This document shows, piece after piece, positions 16,841-26,463 of a DNA stretch of 64,000 nucleotides; positions within the stretch are counted from its first letter, which is position 1; each line of letters starts with the position of its first letter. The translations under genes were made by a program, and so were the position numbers. The notes below the pieces were generated by a model. The model was not told where the DNA came from, did no database searches, and saw only the letters and a list, made by a program, of their open reading frames with translations. The DNA comes from Pseudonocardia ammonioxydans. GTDB taxonomy: Bacteria; Actinomycetota; Actinomycetes; Mycobacteriales; Pseudonocardiaceae. Location of the stretch: contig NZ_FOUY01000023.1 of the NCBI RefSeq assembly GCF_900115005.1, forward strand, positions 45,681-109,680. The letters run 5' to 3'.

Positions 16841-17806
16841 ATGAACCTGCTCTCACTGCTGCGCACCGACGGTGCGGAGGTCGACCCGGCGGGTCTCGCC
16901 GACGTCGTCGCCGCCGGGACCGTGCCGTACCGCACGGCCGCCGACGGGTCGCTGGAGATCGCGCTGGTGCACCGCCCCCGCTACGACGACTGGTCACTGC
17001 CCAAGGGCCACCAGGACCCGGGCGAGTCGCTGACCCGCACCGCGCTGCGCGAGACCGCCGAGGAGGCCGGTCTGGACTGCCGGCTCGGCGGGCGGCTCGG
17101 GCACACGACCTACACGGTGCCGGGCAAGGGCGGCCGCAAGGTCGTGCACTACTGGGCCGCGGAGGTCGTCGGCGAGCAGCCGTTCACCCCGACCGAGGAG
17201 ACCGACGAGCTGCGCTGGCTCTCCCCCGCCGACGCCGCCGCGCTGGTCGACTACCCGCACGACGCGGGGCTGATCTCGCGGCTCGCCGCGGCCGGGGTGC
17301 CGTCGTCGACCGTGGTGCTCGTGCGGCACGCGAAGGCGGGCAACCGCGAGGCCTGGGAGGGCGACGACGACCTGCGCCCGCTGTCGGGGACCGGGCACAC
17401 CCAGGCCGACCGGCTGGCGTCGTTCCTGCCGCGGTTCGGGCCGGACCGGCTCTGCACCGCGCCGCCGCTGCGGTGCGGGCAGACGATCGCGCCGTTCGCG
17501 GAGAAGAGCGGGCTCGGCCCCGGCACGGCGGAGGACCTCCCGTCGGAGCCGCTGCTCGGCGAGGAGGGCTACTGGGCCGACCCGGACGCCGGGCTCGACC
17601 GGTTCCGGGAGCTCGCGGCCCGCCCCGGTGTGACGCTGGCCTGCAGCCAGGGCGGGGTCATCCCGGACGTCGTCGGGTACCTGCTCGAGGAGGCCGGAGC
17701 GCCCTGTGCCGACGTGCCCTCGCACAAGGCGAGCACCTGGTTGCTGGGCTTCGCCCCGTCCGGCGCCCTGCTCGTCGCCGACTACTACCGCCGACCGGCG
17801 GCCTGA
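16841..17806 (+). CDS. mutT1: MutT1-type Nudix hydrolase / histidine phosphatase fusion
   Basis: A 321-residue two-domain protein. Residues about 25-150 are a Nudix domain whose box reads GHQDPGESLTRTALRETAEEAG, with PKG just before it. Residues about 155-320 are a histidine-phosphatase domain with the RHA signature in VVLVRHAKAGNR and a later CSQGGVIPDVV. Mycobacterial MutT1 has this architecture and hydrolyses 8-oxo-dGTP/GTP and dinucleoside polyphosphates. Its ATG is one base after the ppk stop, so the two are co-transcribed; ppk-mutT1 pairing recurs in actinobacteria and links nucleotide-pool cleaning to phosphate metabolism. Confidence 0.92.
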   Translation: MNLLSLLRTDGAEVDPAGLADVVAAGTVPYRTAADGSLEIALVHRPRYDDWSLPKGHQDPGESLTRTALRETAEEAGLDCRLGGRLGHTTYTVPGKGGRKVVHYWAAEVVGEQPFTPTEETDELRWLSPADAAALVDYPHDAGLISRLAAAGVPSSTVVLVRHAKAGNREAWEGDDDLRPLSGTGHTQADRLASFLPRFGPDRLCTAPPLRCGQTIAPFAEKSGLGPGTAEDLPSEPLLGEEGYWADPDAGLDRFRELAARPGVTLACSQGGVIPDVVGYLLEEAGAPCADVPSHKASTWLLGFAPSGALLVADYYRRPAA

Positions 17807-18001
17807 CCTGCCCGCGAGCCCGCCTGCCCCGGCGACCTGCCTGCCCGCCCGCCTGTCCTGCCTGCCTGCCCTGGCGCTGAACGCTCACGAAACCTGCACG
17901 TGCGCACGCGATCGGGTGAGCGTCCCCGGGTCTCGTGAGCGTCCTCGGGTCTCGTGAGCGTCCGGGGCTGCGGCGCCGGCGGCGCGGTGCTCCGGGGCGG
18001 G
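17807..18001. repeat. Repeat-rich gap between convergent mutT1 and hupB
   Basis: Holds a C/T/G simple-sequence tract of CCTGCC units (about 17809-17875). Then come two tandem 19-bp units (17928-17946, 17947-17965) built on GGGTCTCGTGAGCGTCC, plus a partial third unit just before. CGCTCACGA at 17882-17890 is the reverse complement of TCGTGAGCG in each unit, so alternative hairpins can form. It probably serves as a bidirectional terminator. Confidence 0.55.
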
Positions 18002-18619
18002 CTACTTCTTCGCGGTGGACTTCCGGGCCGCGGGCTTCTTCGCCGGGGCCTCGGTAGCGCCGGGGGCACTCGTGTCGGGCGGGATCTTCTTCTTCGTCGC
18101 CGTCGTGCGACCGCCCTTCGCCCCCGGCTTCGCGGCCGAGCGCTTCGCGGCAGCGCCCCTCGTGGCCGAGCCCGCAGGGTCCGTGGCAGTGGAATCCGCG
18201 GTAGCAGCGGGGTCGCCGGCCGGGGCGCTCGCCGCAGCGGCGGCACGGGACCGGCGCCCGCCGCGCGCCGGTTCCGACGAGGCGGCGGTGACGCCGGCCC
18301 GCGGCGCCCGGCGGGGCGCGCTCGTCGCACCCGCGGCGGCGGCCTCGCTGCCGGCCACGTGTTCCTTGAACGCGGCCCCCGGCCGGAACGACGGGACCAC
18401 GGTCTCCCCCACCGGCACGGTGTCCCCGGTCCGCGGGTTGCGCGCGGTGCGTGGCGCCCGCCGGCGTGCCTCGAACACGCCGAACCCGGTCAGGGTGACC
18501 GAGTCACCGGACCCCACGGTGTCCACGATCACCTCGACCATCGCGTCCACGGCGGCGGCCGCGGCGCGACGGTCACCGAGCCGGGCGGTCAGCGCATCGA
18601 CGAGCTGAGCCTTGTTCAT
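18002..18619 (-). CDS. hupB: HU-type nucleoid protein with basic C-terminal tail (HupB)
   Basis: A 205-residue protein. Residues 1-90 are a standard HU fold: MNKAQLVDALTARLGDRRAA, VTLTGFGVFEARRRAPRTAR, NPRTGDTVPV and VPSFRPGAAFKEHV. The remaining 115 residues are an Ala/Lys/Pro/Thr-rich tail ending KKPAARKSTAKK, like the histone-H1-like tail of mycobacterial HupB and Streptomyces HupS. It compacts DNA and binds non-specifically. ATG 18619 is supported by the exact HU N-terminus and by a -10 box TACCGT 8 nt upstream (18628-18633), so the mRNA is nearly leaderless. Confidence 0.95.
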   Translation of the reverse strand: MNKAQLVDALTARLGDRRAAAAAVDAMVEVIVDTVGSGDSVTLTGFGVFEARRRAPRTARNPRTGDTVPVGETVVPSFRPGAAFKEHVAGSEAAAAGATSAPRRAPRAGVTAASSEPARGGRRSRAAAAASAPAGDPAATADSTATDPAGSATRGAAAKRSAAKPGAKGGRTTATKKKIPPDTSAPGATEAPAKKPAARKSTAKK

Positions 18620-18757
18620 GGTCACGAACGGTAGGGCTGCGGCCATGCCCCGCACCAGATCCCGCGAAGAGTCCAGGTCGCATACTGCCCGATCGGACAG
18701 GTCCGTACGAGTGAACGGGCGCCACCGTCGAGGAGGGCACGACCACCCGCGGCGACC

Positions 18758-19347
18758 TCAGGCGAGGGTGCGCGGCATCCGCTCCGGCCGGGTTCCCTCG
18801 AACGCGGTGATCGCGTCCTCGTGGCGGAGGGTCAGCCCGATGTCGTCGAGCCCCTCCAGCAGCCGCCACCGGGCGTAGTCGTCGATCTGGAACGACACGG
18901 TCAGGTCGCCGACCTGCACCGTCTTCTCCACGAGGTCGACGGTCACCCGGGTTCCCGGCTCGTTCTCGAGCTTCTTCCAGATCAGCTCGACGTCGGGCTG
19001 CTCGACCTGGGCGGCCACCAGGCCCGCCTTCGCCGAGTTGCCCCGGAAGATGTCGGCGAACCGCGCCGAGATCACGACCCGGAAGCCGTAGTCCATCAGC
19101 GCCCAGACGGCGTGCTCGCGCGAGGACCCGGTGCCGAAGTCCGGGCCCGCGACGAGCACCGACCCGCGGTCGTACGGCTCGTTGTTCAGCACGAACGTCG
19201 GGTCCTGGCGCCAGGCCGAGAACAGGCCGTCCTCGAAGCCGGTCCGGGTGACCCGCTTGAGGTACACGGCCGGGATGATCTGGTCGGTGTCCACGTTGGA
19301 CCAGCGCAGCGGCACGCCGATCCCGGTGTGGGTCTCGAACTTGTCCA

Positions 19348-19348
<1 letters not shown>
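18758..19348 (-). CDS. leuD: 3-isopropylmalate dehydratase small subunit
   Basis: A 196-residue swivel-domain subunit of isopropylmalate isomerase. Typical blocks are VPLRWSNVDTDQIIPAVYLKR, VLVAGPDFGTGSSREHAVWAL and VVISARFADIFRGNSAKAGL. With LeuC it converts 2-isopropylmalate to 3-isopropylmalate in leucine synthesis. Its ATG overlaps the leuC stop (TGATG), so the subunits are translationally coupled and made in step. Length is normal for the family. Confidence 0.97.
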
Positions 19349-20775
<1,427 letters not shown>

Positions 20776-20828
20776 GCTCGCCTCCCTCTCACAACGTGGT
20801 GGTGGCGGACTTCCCGGGTCGGTGGGCT

Positions 20829-20869
20829 GTCCAAACCGTTGGACTTCCCAGATCGTGGAAAGTTAGTAT
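20829..20869 (+). promoter_or_regulatory. Operator and leaderless promoter between leuC and the IclR gene
   Basis: GTCCAA-ACCG-TTGGAC (20829-20844) is a perfect inverted repeat. Its right half is also a plausible -35 element for the regulator gene. A -10 box TAGTAT (20864-20869) ends 6 nt before the regulator's GTG, giving a leaderless mRNA. ACTTCC and GGAAAGT between them form a second imperfect dyad. This is the expected place for autoregulation and leuCD control. Confidence 0.65.
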
Positions 20870-20875
20870 CGGAAC

Positions 20876-21580
20876 GTGGGACAGTCTAGCGGGATCGGCG
20901 TGCTCGACAAGGCGGTGGGGGTTCTCCGGGCGACGGCCGAGGGGCCCTGCGGACTGGCCGAGCTCTGCGAGCGCACGGGCCTGCCCCGCGCGACCGCGCA
21001 CCGGCTCGCGGTGGGCCTCGAGGCGCACGGCATGCTGCTGCGCACCCCCGACGGGCGCTGGCACCCCGGCCCGACGCTGGGCCAGCTCGCCGGTGGGCGC
21101 CCCGACCCCCTGCTCGACGCCGCGGCCGGCGTCCTGCCGCGGTTGCGCGACATCACCGGCGAGAGCGTGCAGCTGTACCGGCGCGACGGCGTGCACCGGA
21201 TCTGCATCGCGCACGCCGAGCCGCCGTCCGGCCTGCGCGACACCGTGCCGGTCGGGTCGCGGCTGCCGATGACGGCCGGGTCCGGCGCCAAGGTCCTCGC
21301 CGCCTGGTGCGACACACCGACCCAGCGGTTGATCCTCGCCGAGGCCACGTTCTCCGAGCGGGTGCTGGTCGACGTCCGCCGCCGCGGCTGGGCGCAGAGC
21401 GTCGCCGAGCGGGAGGCCGGGGTCGCCTCCGTGTCCGCCCCGGTGCGCGATGCGGCCGCCCAGGTCGTCGCCGCGGTGTCGGTGTCCGGCCCGGTGGACC
21501 GGATCGGGCGCCGGCCCGGGGTGCGGTGGGCGGCGGACCTGCTCGCCGCCGCCGACGCCCTGCAGCACCGCCTCGCCTGA
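20876..21580 (+). CDS. ndgR: IclR-family regulator of leuCD (NdgR/LtbR type)
   Basis: A 234-residue regulator. The N-terminal winged helix-turn-helix (GVLDKAVGVLRAT, CGLAELCERTGLPRATAHRLAVGLEAHGML) is followed by the IclR effector domain (SVQLYRRDGVHRICIAHAE, LPMTAGSGAKVLAAW, RRGWAQSVAEREAGVASVSAPVRD). Divergent orientation from leuC is the hallmark of NdgR (Streptomyces) and LtbR (Corynebacterium), which control leucine and other amino-acid genes. The symbol is by orthology of context and family. The GTG start is leaderless, with -10 TAGTAT 6 nt upstream. Confidence 0.9.
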   Translation: MGQSSGIGVLDKAVGVLRATAEGPCGLAELCERTGLPRATAHRLAVGLEAHGMLLRTPDGRWHPGPTLGQLAGGRPDPLLDAAAGVLPRLRDITGESVQLYRRDGVHRICIAHAEPPSGLRDTVPVGSRLPMTAGSGAKVLAAWCDTPTQRLILAEATFSERVLVDVRRRGWAQSVAEREAGVASVSAPVRDAAAQVVAAVSVSGPVDRIGRRPGVRWAADLLAAADALQHRLA

Positions 21581-21665
21581 GATCCCGTTCGGCGCCTCCA
21601 TTACCGTGGGGGTCCCGGCACCGGGCCGGGTCCGTGACGACGGTGGAGTGATTCCGGGGAGAGGC

Positions 21666-23567
21666 GTGCAGAGCAGCAGATCGCCCGTCTACCTGCTGGG
21701 CATCGATGTCGGCACGACGAGGTCGGCAGCCGCGGTCATCCGCCCGGGCAGCCCCGGCCCCGAGATGATCACACTGGGTGACCGCTCGGTGGACATCCCG
21801 TCCGTCGTGTACGCCGCTGCCGACGGCTCGCTGCTGTTCGGCGAGGCGGCCGAGCGGCGGGCGCTGACCGAACCCGACCGGGTCGCACGCGAGTTCAAGC
21901 GACGCATCGGCGACCCGACCCCGATCCCGCTCGGCGAGCACGCGTTCACCGCCGAGCAGCTGTCGGCGCTGCTCACCGAGCACATCGTCGAGGTCGTGTC
22001 CCGGATGGAGGGCGGCCCGCCGGAGCGGGTGGCCGTCAGCCACCCGGCGTCCTGGGGGTCGCACAAGCGCGACCTGTTCGCCGACGCGCTCGCCGAGCGC
22101 GCGCTGACCGTCACGTTCCTCACCGAGCCGCAGGCCGCGGCGCTGCACTACACCACCAACGAGCGGGTCGAGGCCGGCGCGACCGTCGCCGTCTACGACC
22201 TCGGCGGCGGGACGTTCGACGCGGCCGTCGTGCGCAAGGAGGCGGCAGGCACCACCGACACCGGGGGCACCGTCGTCGGCGGGACGTTGTTCACCCTGCT
22301 CGGGCGGCCCGAGGGCGTCGAGCAGCTCGGCGGCGCGGACTTCGACCAGGCCGTCGTCGACCACGTCCGCGACGCGGTGCCGCAGGGGTTCGAGGGGCTC
22401 GACGAGGCCGACCCGGACGTGCTCACCCAGATGGCCCGGCTGCGGCGCGACTGCCGGGAGGCCAAGGAGGCGCTCTCGGCGGACACCGAGGTGTCGATCC
22501 CGGTGTGGCTCGGCGAGGTGCGGACGACGGTGCGGCTGCACCGCAGCGACTTCGAGGACCGCATCCGGCCGAAGCTCGAGGAGTCGGTGGAGGCGCTGCA
22601 GCAGGCGATCGCCTCCGCGGGGCTGGCCGCGTCCGGCCCGTCGGTGGTGCTGCTGGTCGGTGGATCGTCCCGGGTGCCGCTGGTCGCGCAGCTGGTGTCC
22701 TCCGAGCTCGGCCGCCCGGTGCAGGTCGACGCCGACCCGAAGAACGCGATCGGCAAGGGCGCCGTGCTGGCCCTCGGTCCGGTCGACCCGGAGACGGTGA
22801 CGCCGTCCGGGACCGGCCCGGGCCTGCTCGCGGGCGGGGCGCTCGGCGCCGCCGGGGCCGCCGCTGCCGGTGGGGCCTCGCTCGCCGCCGACCCCGGCCC
22901 GCTGCCGTGGGAGAGCGGCGATCCGGTGACCGAGCGGATGCCGTCCGATGCCCCGCCGACCGCCTTCCACGGCCCGCAGACCGCCTATCTCGACGGCGCG
23001 GACGCCGACCCGCCGACCGACCGGATCCCGGTCGTCCCGGCCGCCTACGGCGCGCCCCCGGAGGCGGGCCCCGGCACCGCGGTCTACGGCTACGAGAACC
23101 ACGGCTACGAGAACTACGAGTACGACGGCGAGACGACCGTCGCACCCGAGCCGTCCGCGGCCCGCCGCTCCCCCGCCGTCCTGATCGGCGCCGGCGGGGT
23201 CGTCGCGGTGCTGGCCGTGCTGGGCGCGGTGTTCTTCTGGCCGCAGGACCGCAACGTCAGCAACGCGACACCCGAACTGCCCGCGATGCCGACGACCACC
23301 GAGGCCCCGCCGCCCACCACCGAGGAGGAGGAGCCGGTCCGGCAGCCGGAGCGGACCCAGGAGCGGACGACCACGCCCCGCACGACCTCGGAGGAGGTCG
23401 TGCCGCCGCCTCCGCCGCCCCCGGTGCCGACGACGACACCGGACGAGCCGGAGCCGACGCCGGATCCGACCGAGAACCCGACGACGAAACCGACCACACC
23501 GGCTCCGACGACGAGCCCGGACGTCACCATCCCGGTCGAGCCGTCGAGCAAGCCGGCAGGGCCGTAG
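21666..23567 (+). CDS. Hsp70-like ATPase fused to a membrane anchor and Pro/Thr/Glu tail
   Basis: A 633-residue protein. Residues 1-375 are an Hsp70/actin-type ATPase: LLGIDVGTTRSAAAV (phosphate 1), VAVYDLGGGTFDAAVV (phosphate 2) and VVLLVGGSSRVPLVAQLV (adenosine). The substrate-binding domain of DnaK is missing. A Gly/Ala/Pro linker containing YGYENHGYENYEY leads to one transmembrane segment (about 508-530, VLIGAGGVVAVLAVLGAVFFW). An approximately 105-residue extracellular tail of Pro, Thr and Glu follows. It is therefore predicted as a membrane-anchored cytosolic ATPase with an outside stalk, not a standard chaperone. Related proteins occur in actinobacteria without a settled function. The GTG start has a GGGGAG site upstream. 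Confidence 0.85.
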   Translation: MQSSRSPVYLLGIDVGTTRSAAAVIRPGSPGPEMITLGDRSVDIPSVVYAAADGSLLFGEAAERRALTEPDRVAREFKRRIGDPTPIPLGEHAFTAEQLSALLTEHIVEVVSRMEGGPPERVAVSHPASWGSHKRDLFADALAERALTVTFLTEPQAAALHYTTNERVEAGATVAVYDLGGGTFDAAVVRKEAAGTTDTGGTVVGGTLFTLLGRPEGVEQLGGADFDQAVVDHVRDAVPQGFEGLDEADPDVLTQMARLRRDCREAKEALSADTEVSIPVWLGEVRTTVRLHRSDFEDRIRPKLEESVEALQQAIASAGLAASGPSVVLLVGGSSRVPLVAQLVSSELGRPVQVDADPKNAIGKGAVLALGPVDPETVTPSGTGPGLLAGGALGAAGAAAAGGASLAADPGPLPWESGDPVTERMPSDAPPTAFHGPQTAYLDGADADPPTDRIPVVPAAYGAPPEAGPGTAVYGYENHGYENYEYDGETTVAPEPSAARRSPAVLIGAGGVVAVLAVLGAVFFWPQDRNVSNATPELPAMPTTTEAPPPTTEEEEPVRQPERTQERTTTPRTTSEEVVPPPPPPPVPTTTPDEPEPTPDPTENPTTKPTTPAPTTSPDVTIPVEPSSKPAGP

Positions 23568-23915
23568 CGGCGAGTTCCGGGAAGTCCTCGGGTGGCGGCG
23601 AGGTGCCGCAGCACCACCTCGAAGTCGTGCACCGGGTTCGCCGTGCGACGTCGACCAGCACCTGGCCCGGTCGAGCCCTGCTCGGCCGGGCCGTCGTCGC
23701 TCCGTGCGGCAGGTCGGCCGGCTCCGGTGCCGCACGAGCACGCCGTGCCGTCCTGTTGTCCGGCAGCAGCCCGGTCGAGGACCCACTCACCGACTCCCGT
23801 CGCCCGGGGGTGGGCGGACCCACGACGCCTGAGCACCACGGAGCCCGGCCCACTCCACTCCGGGGCGGGCGGGCCCGGATCTCACACGAACGGCCGTGAT
23901 CAGCGAGTCGTGCAA

Positions 23916-23941
23916 GTTCGGTGCCGGATTCGGCACCGAAC
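23916..23941. repeat. Perfect 11-bp inverted repeat
   Basis: Arms gttcggtgccg (23916-23926) and its exact complement (23931-23941) around GATT. It could be a terminator or a protein-binding dyad. Confidence 0.6.
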
Positions 23942-23953
23942 CTCCACCAGGCT

Positions 23954-23997
23954 CTGATCATGGGGCCGACCGGCGCTGATCATGGGGCCGGCCAGGC
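23954..23997. repeat. 22-bp tandem duplication
   Basis: Two adjacent copies of a unit beginning ctgatcatggggccg (23954 and 23976). Each carries TGATCA, which also occurs just upstream near 23898. Confidence 0.6.
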
Positions 23998-24016
23998 TCC
24001 GCAGAGCCCCGAATAC

Positions 24017-24054
24017 GATGAAGGCCCCCGCTCCGGAGAGCGAGGGCCTTCATC
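24017..24054 (-). terminator. Terminator of the tRNA cluster
   Basis: A 17-nt inverted repeat (24017-24033 with 24038-24054, one mismatch, loop CGGA) lies 5 nt past the 3' end of the last tRNA-Glu. It fits a terminator for the minus-strand tRNA transcript. Confidence 0.75.
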
Positions 24055-24058
24055 TGTG

Positions 24059-24131
24059 TAGTCCCGACGGGATTTGAACCCGCGCTACCGCCTTGAGAGG
24101 GCGGCGTCCTAGGCCGCTAGACGACGGGACC
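24059..24131 (-). tRNA. tRNA-Glu(CUC), copy 1
   Basis: A 73-nt cloverleaf. The anticodon stem CCGCC/GGCGG encloses loop CTCTCAA, giving anticodon CUC. The D-arm GTCTAGCGGCC and T-loop TTCAAAT are canonical. The acceptor is GGTCCCG paired to CGGGACT, with A73. CCA is not encoded (the genomic trailer is CACAG), so it must be added by nucleotidyltransferase. It differs from copy 2 only by one compensated acceptor pair. Confidence 0.97.
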
Positions 24132-24203
24132 GAGGACATCGATATTCATCTCTGAACCGGACCACACGGTGGTGGTCCGAAACGCGACAGACACCTCGCG
24201 TGG

Positions 24204-24276
24204 TAGCCCCGACGGGATTTGAACCCGCGCTACCGCCTTGAGAGGGCGGCGTCCTAGGCCGCTAGACGACGGGGCC
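24204..24276 (-). tRNA. tRNA-Glu(CUC), copy 2
   Basis: Identical to copy 1 except at positions 3 and 70, where C-G replaces U-A, so the acceptor stem is kept. Anticodon CUC. Here CCA follows A73 in the genome (24201-24203). It lies 72 bp upstream of copy 1, probably in the same transcript. Confidence 0.97.
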
Positions 24277-24344
24277 TCGAACGAGATGATGTCGATGTCA
24301 GAAACCACATCCTACGGATCTGGATGATCCGGAAGCGATTTCCG

Positions 24345-24416
24345 CTGGGGTACCAGGACTCGAACCTAGACTAACTGAACCAGAATCAGTCGTGCTGCCG
24401 ATTACACCATACCCCA
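24345..24416 (-). tRNA. tRNA-Gln(CUG)
   Basis: A 72-nt cloverleaf with acceptor TGGGGTA/TACCCCA (the U1-A72 pair typical of glutamine tRNAs) and G73. The anticodon loop TTCTGGT gives CUG, and the T-loop is TTCGAGT. It is the first tRNA of the minus-strand cluster, just downstream of gltX. Confidence 0.97.
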
Positions 24417-24482
24417 TCGAAAATCGGAGCTCCGCCGCTCACTTCTCGCGGTCCGAGCCCCGATCTCCGTGATGCAACTACT

Positions 24483-25967
24483 CTAACCCATGCCCTGAGA
24501 GCGCCTGACACCGGCCCCCAGACGGGCCATCGACCGCTCCCTGCCCAGCAGCTCCATGCTCTCGTAGAGCGGCGGCGACACCGTCCGGCCGCTGATCGCG
24601 ACGCGCACGGGGGCGAACGCCTTCCGCGGCTTGAGACCCAGGCCGTCGACGAGCGAGGTCTTGAGCGACTCCTCGATCGCGGCGGCGTCCCACGACCCGA
24701 GCGCGGACAGCCCGCTCACCGCGGCCTCGAGGACCGGGGACGCGTCGGCGTTCAGGTTCTTCGCCGCGGCGTCCTCGTCGGGGGTGAAGCCCTCCTCGTC
24801 GCGGAACAGGAAGGCCAGCATCCGGGCCGCGTCGGAGAGCACCTGGCTGCGCTCCTGCACCAGCGGGGCGGCCGCCGCGAGCAGCGGACGGTCGGCGTCG
24901 GTGAGCTCGACGCCTTCCGCGGCCAGGTAGGGCACGATCCGCTCGGCGAAGTCGGCGGGCTCGAGCAGCCGCAGGTGCGCGGCGTTGATCGCCTCGGCCT
25001 TCTTGATGTCGAAGCGGGCGGCGTTGCCGGAGACCCGGGAGACGTCGAACGCCTCCACCATCTCCTGCAGCGAGAACACGTCGCGGTCCTCGGCGATCGA
25101 CCAGCCGAGCAGGGCCAGGTAGTTGAGCAGCCCCTCCGGCACGAACCCGCGGTCGCGGTAGTGGAACAGGTTCGACTGCGGGTCCCGCTTGGAGAGCTTG
25201 CGGTTGCCCTCGCCGGTCACCAGCGGCAGGTGCGCGTAGGTGAACGGCCCGTGACCGATGCCGACCCGCTGTAGCGCTTCCAGCAGCGCGATCTGCCGCG
25301 GGGTGGAGGACAGCAGGTCCTCGCCGCGCAGCACGTGGGTGATCTCCATCAGCGCGTCGTCGACCGGGTTGGTCAGCGGGTAGAGCGGCGTGCCGTCGCC
25401 CCGGGCCAGGACGAAGTCGGGGACCTGGCCGGAGCGGAAGGTGATCTCCCCGCGGACCAGGTCGGTGAAGGTGATGTCGCGGTCGGGCATCCGCAGCCGG
25501 TAGACGGGCTTGCGGCCCTCGTCGCGGAACGCCTGCTTCTGGTCCTCGGTGAGGTCACGGTCGGCGTTGTCGTAGCCGAGCTTCGGGTCGCGGCCCGCGG
25601 CGCGGTGGCGGGCCTCGATCTCCTCACCGGAGGAGTACGACTCGTAGACCTCCCCACCGTCGATGAGCCGGCGCAGCGCGTCGGCGTAGAGCTCGGCACG
25701 CTCGCTCTGCCGGTACGGACCGTGCGGGCCGCCGACGACGACGCCCTCGTCCCAGTCCAGGCCGAGCCAGTTCAGGGCGTCGAGCAGGGCCTCGTAGGAC
25801 TCGACGCTGTCCCGCTGCGCGTCGGTGTCCTCGATGCGGAAGACCAGCGCGCCGCCGTGATGGCGGGCGTGTGCCCAGTTGAACAGGGCGGTGCGGATGA
25901 GGCCGACATGCGGGATTCCGGTCGGGGACGGCGAGAACCGCACCCGGACCTGGGCTGGAGTACTCAT
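24483..25967 (-). CDS. gltX: Glutamyl-tRNA synthetase
   Basis: A 494-residue class I synthetase. The HIGH-type motif is in FSPSPTGIPHVGLIRTALFNW (here HVGL), EDTDAQRDS binds glutamate, and the KMSKS-type motif is KLSKRDPQSN. It charges tRNA-Glu and, as there is no GlnRS in most actinobacteria, also mischarges tRNA-Gln for the GatCAB amidotransferase encoded at 51797-55148. The cognate tRNA-Gln and two tRNA-Glu genes lie immediately downstream on the same strand. ATG 25967 begins at the conserved MSTPAQVRVRFSPSP; an in-frame GTG three codons upstream is possible. A -10-like TACCCT ends about 10 nt before the ATG. Confidence 0.97.
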   Translation of the reverse strand: MSTPAQVRVRFSPSPTGIPHVGLIRTALFNWAHARHHGGALVFRIEDTDAQRDSVESYEALLDALNWLGLDWDEGVVVGGPHGPYRQSERAELYADALRRLIDGGEVYESYSSGEEIEARHRAAGRDPKLGYDNADRDLTEDQKQAFRDEGRKPVYRLRMPDRDITFTDLVRGEITFRSGQVPDFVLARGDGTPLYPLTNPVDDALMEITHVLRGEDLLSSTPRQIALLEALQRVGIGHGPFTYAHLPLVTGEGNRKLSKRDPQSNLFHYRDRGFVPEGLLNYLALLGWSIAEDRDVFSLQEMVEAFDVSRVSGNAARFDIKKAEAINAAHLRLLEPADFAERIVPYLAAEGVELTDADRPLLAAAAPLVQERSQVLSDAARMLAFLFRDEEGFTPDEDAAAKNLNADASPVLEAAVSGLSALGSWDAAAIEESLKTSLVDGLGLKPRKAFAPVRVAISGRTVSPPLYESMELLGRERSMARLGAGVRRSQGMG

Positions 25968-26085
25968 GGTGGGCACCAGGGTATCGACCCCGCGCAGGCT
26001 GTACGTGCCGGTCCCGATGGGACAGAGTGGACCATGGCCGCGGCGCGACGAGGCGCCGCGGGAGGTATGACGGAAAGGCACCCAC

Positions 26086-26394
26086 GTGTTCCAGCTGACC
26101 GTGCTGTACAACCACCCCGAGGACCCGGCCGCGTTCGACAAGCACTACGACGAGGTGCACATTCCGCTGGCGAAGAAGCTGCCGGGGCTGCAGCGGTTCT
26201 CCGTCTCCCGCCCGGTCGCCGGCCCGGACGGGGCGCAGCCGCCGTACCACCTGGTCGCGGTGCTGGAGTTCGCCGACGCGGCCGCCTTCCAGGCGGGCAT
26301 GGGCAGCGAGGAGGGGCAGGCGGCGTCGGCCGACCTGGCGAACTTCGCCGGCGCGGGCGTCAGCCTGCTGACCGGTCCGTCCCAGGTGGCCTGA
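26086..26394 (+). CDS. EthD-family small protein
   Basis: A 102-residue ferredoxin-like-fold protein with the EthD pattern: FQLTVLYNHPEDPAAFDKHYDEVHIPLAKKLPGL (conserved H-Y-x-E-x-H-x-P), then YHLVAVLEFADAAAFQAGM. EthD was first described in ethyl tert-butyl ether degradation. Relatives act as small dimeric alpha-beta-barrel proteins or monooxygenases, and the role here is unknown. The GTG start follows a weak GAAAGG. It is divergent from gltX and ends 12 bp before a strong bidirectional hairpin. Confidence 0.85.
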   Translation: MFQLTVLYNHPEDPAAFDKHYDEVHIPLAKKLPGLQRFSVSRPVAGPDGAQPPYHLVAVLEFADAAAFQAGMGSEEGQAASADLANFAGAGVSLLTGPSQVA

Positions 26395-26406
26395 CACGTC
26401 CCGACG

Positions 26407-26441
26407 CCGTGGCCGGGAGGGTTCGGCCCTCCCGGCCACGG
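26407..26441. terminator. Bidirectional hairpin between EthD gene and leuB
   Basis: Perfect 15-bp stem (26407-26421 with 26427-26441) and loop TTCGG, between two convergent stop codons, 12 bp and 22 bp away. Confidence 0.8.
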
Positions 26442-26463
26442 CCGGTCACACCACGACCTGCTG

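Larger units (their letters stand above)
23568..24016. other. Non-coding gap after the Hsp70-like gene
   Basis: About 450 bp with no frame I can support as a gene; the open frames present are GC-driven and show no family motif. It contains the palindrome at 23916 and the duplicated 22-bp unit at 23954. The first 300 bp could be a decayed gene, but I cannot identify one. Confidence 0.45.

Noticed and set aside
23592..23957. Possible 121-residue gene in the spacer after the Hsp70-like gene
   Set aside because: No ribosome site, no recognisable fold, biased composition, and competing frames of equal length on both strands.
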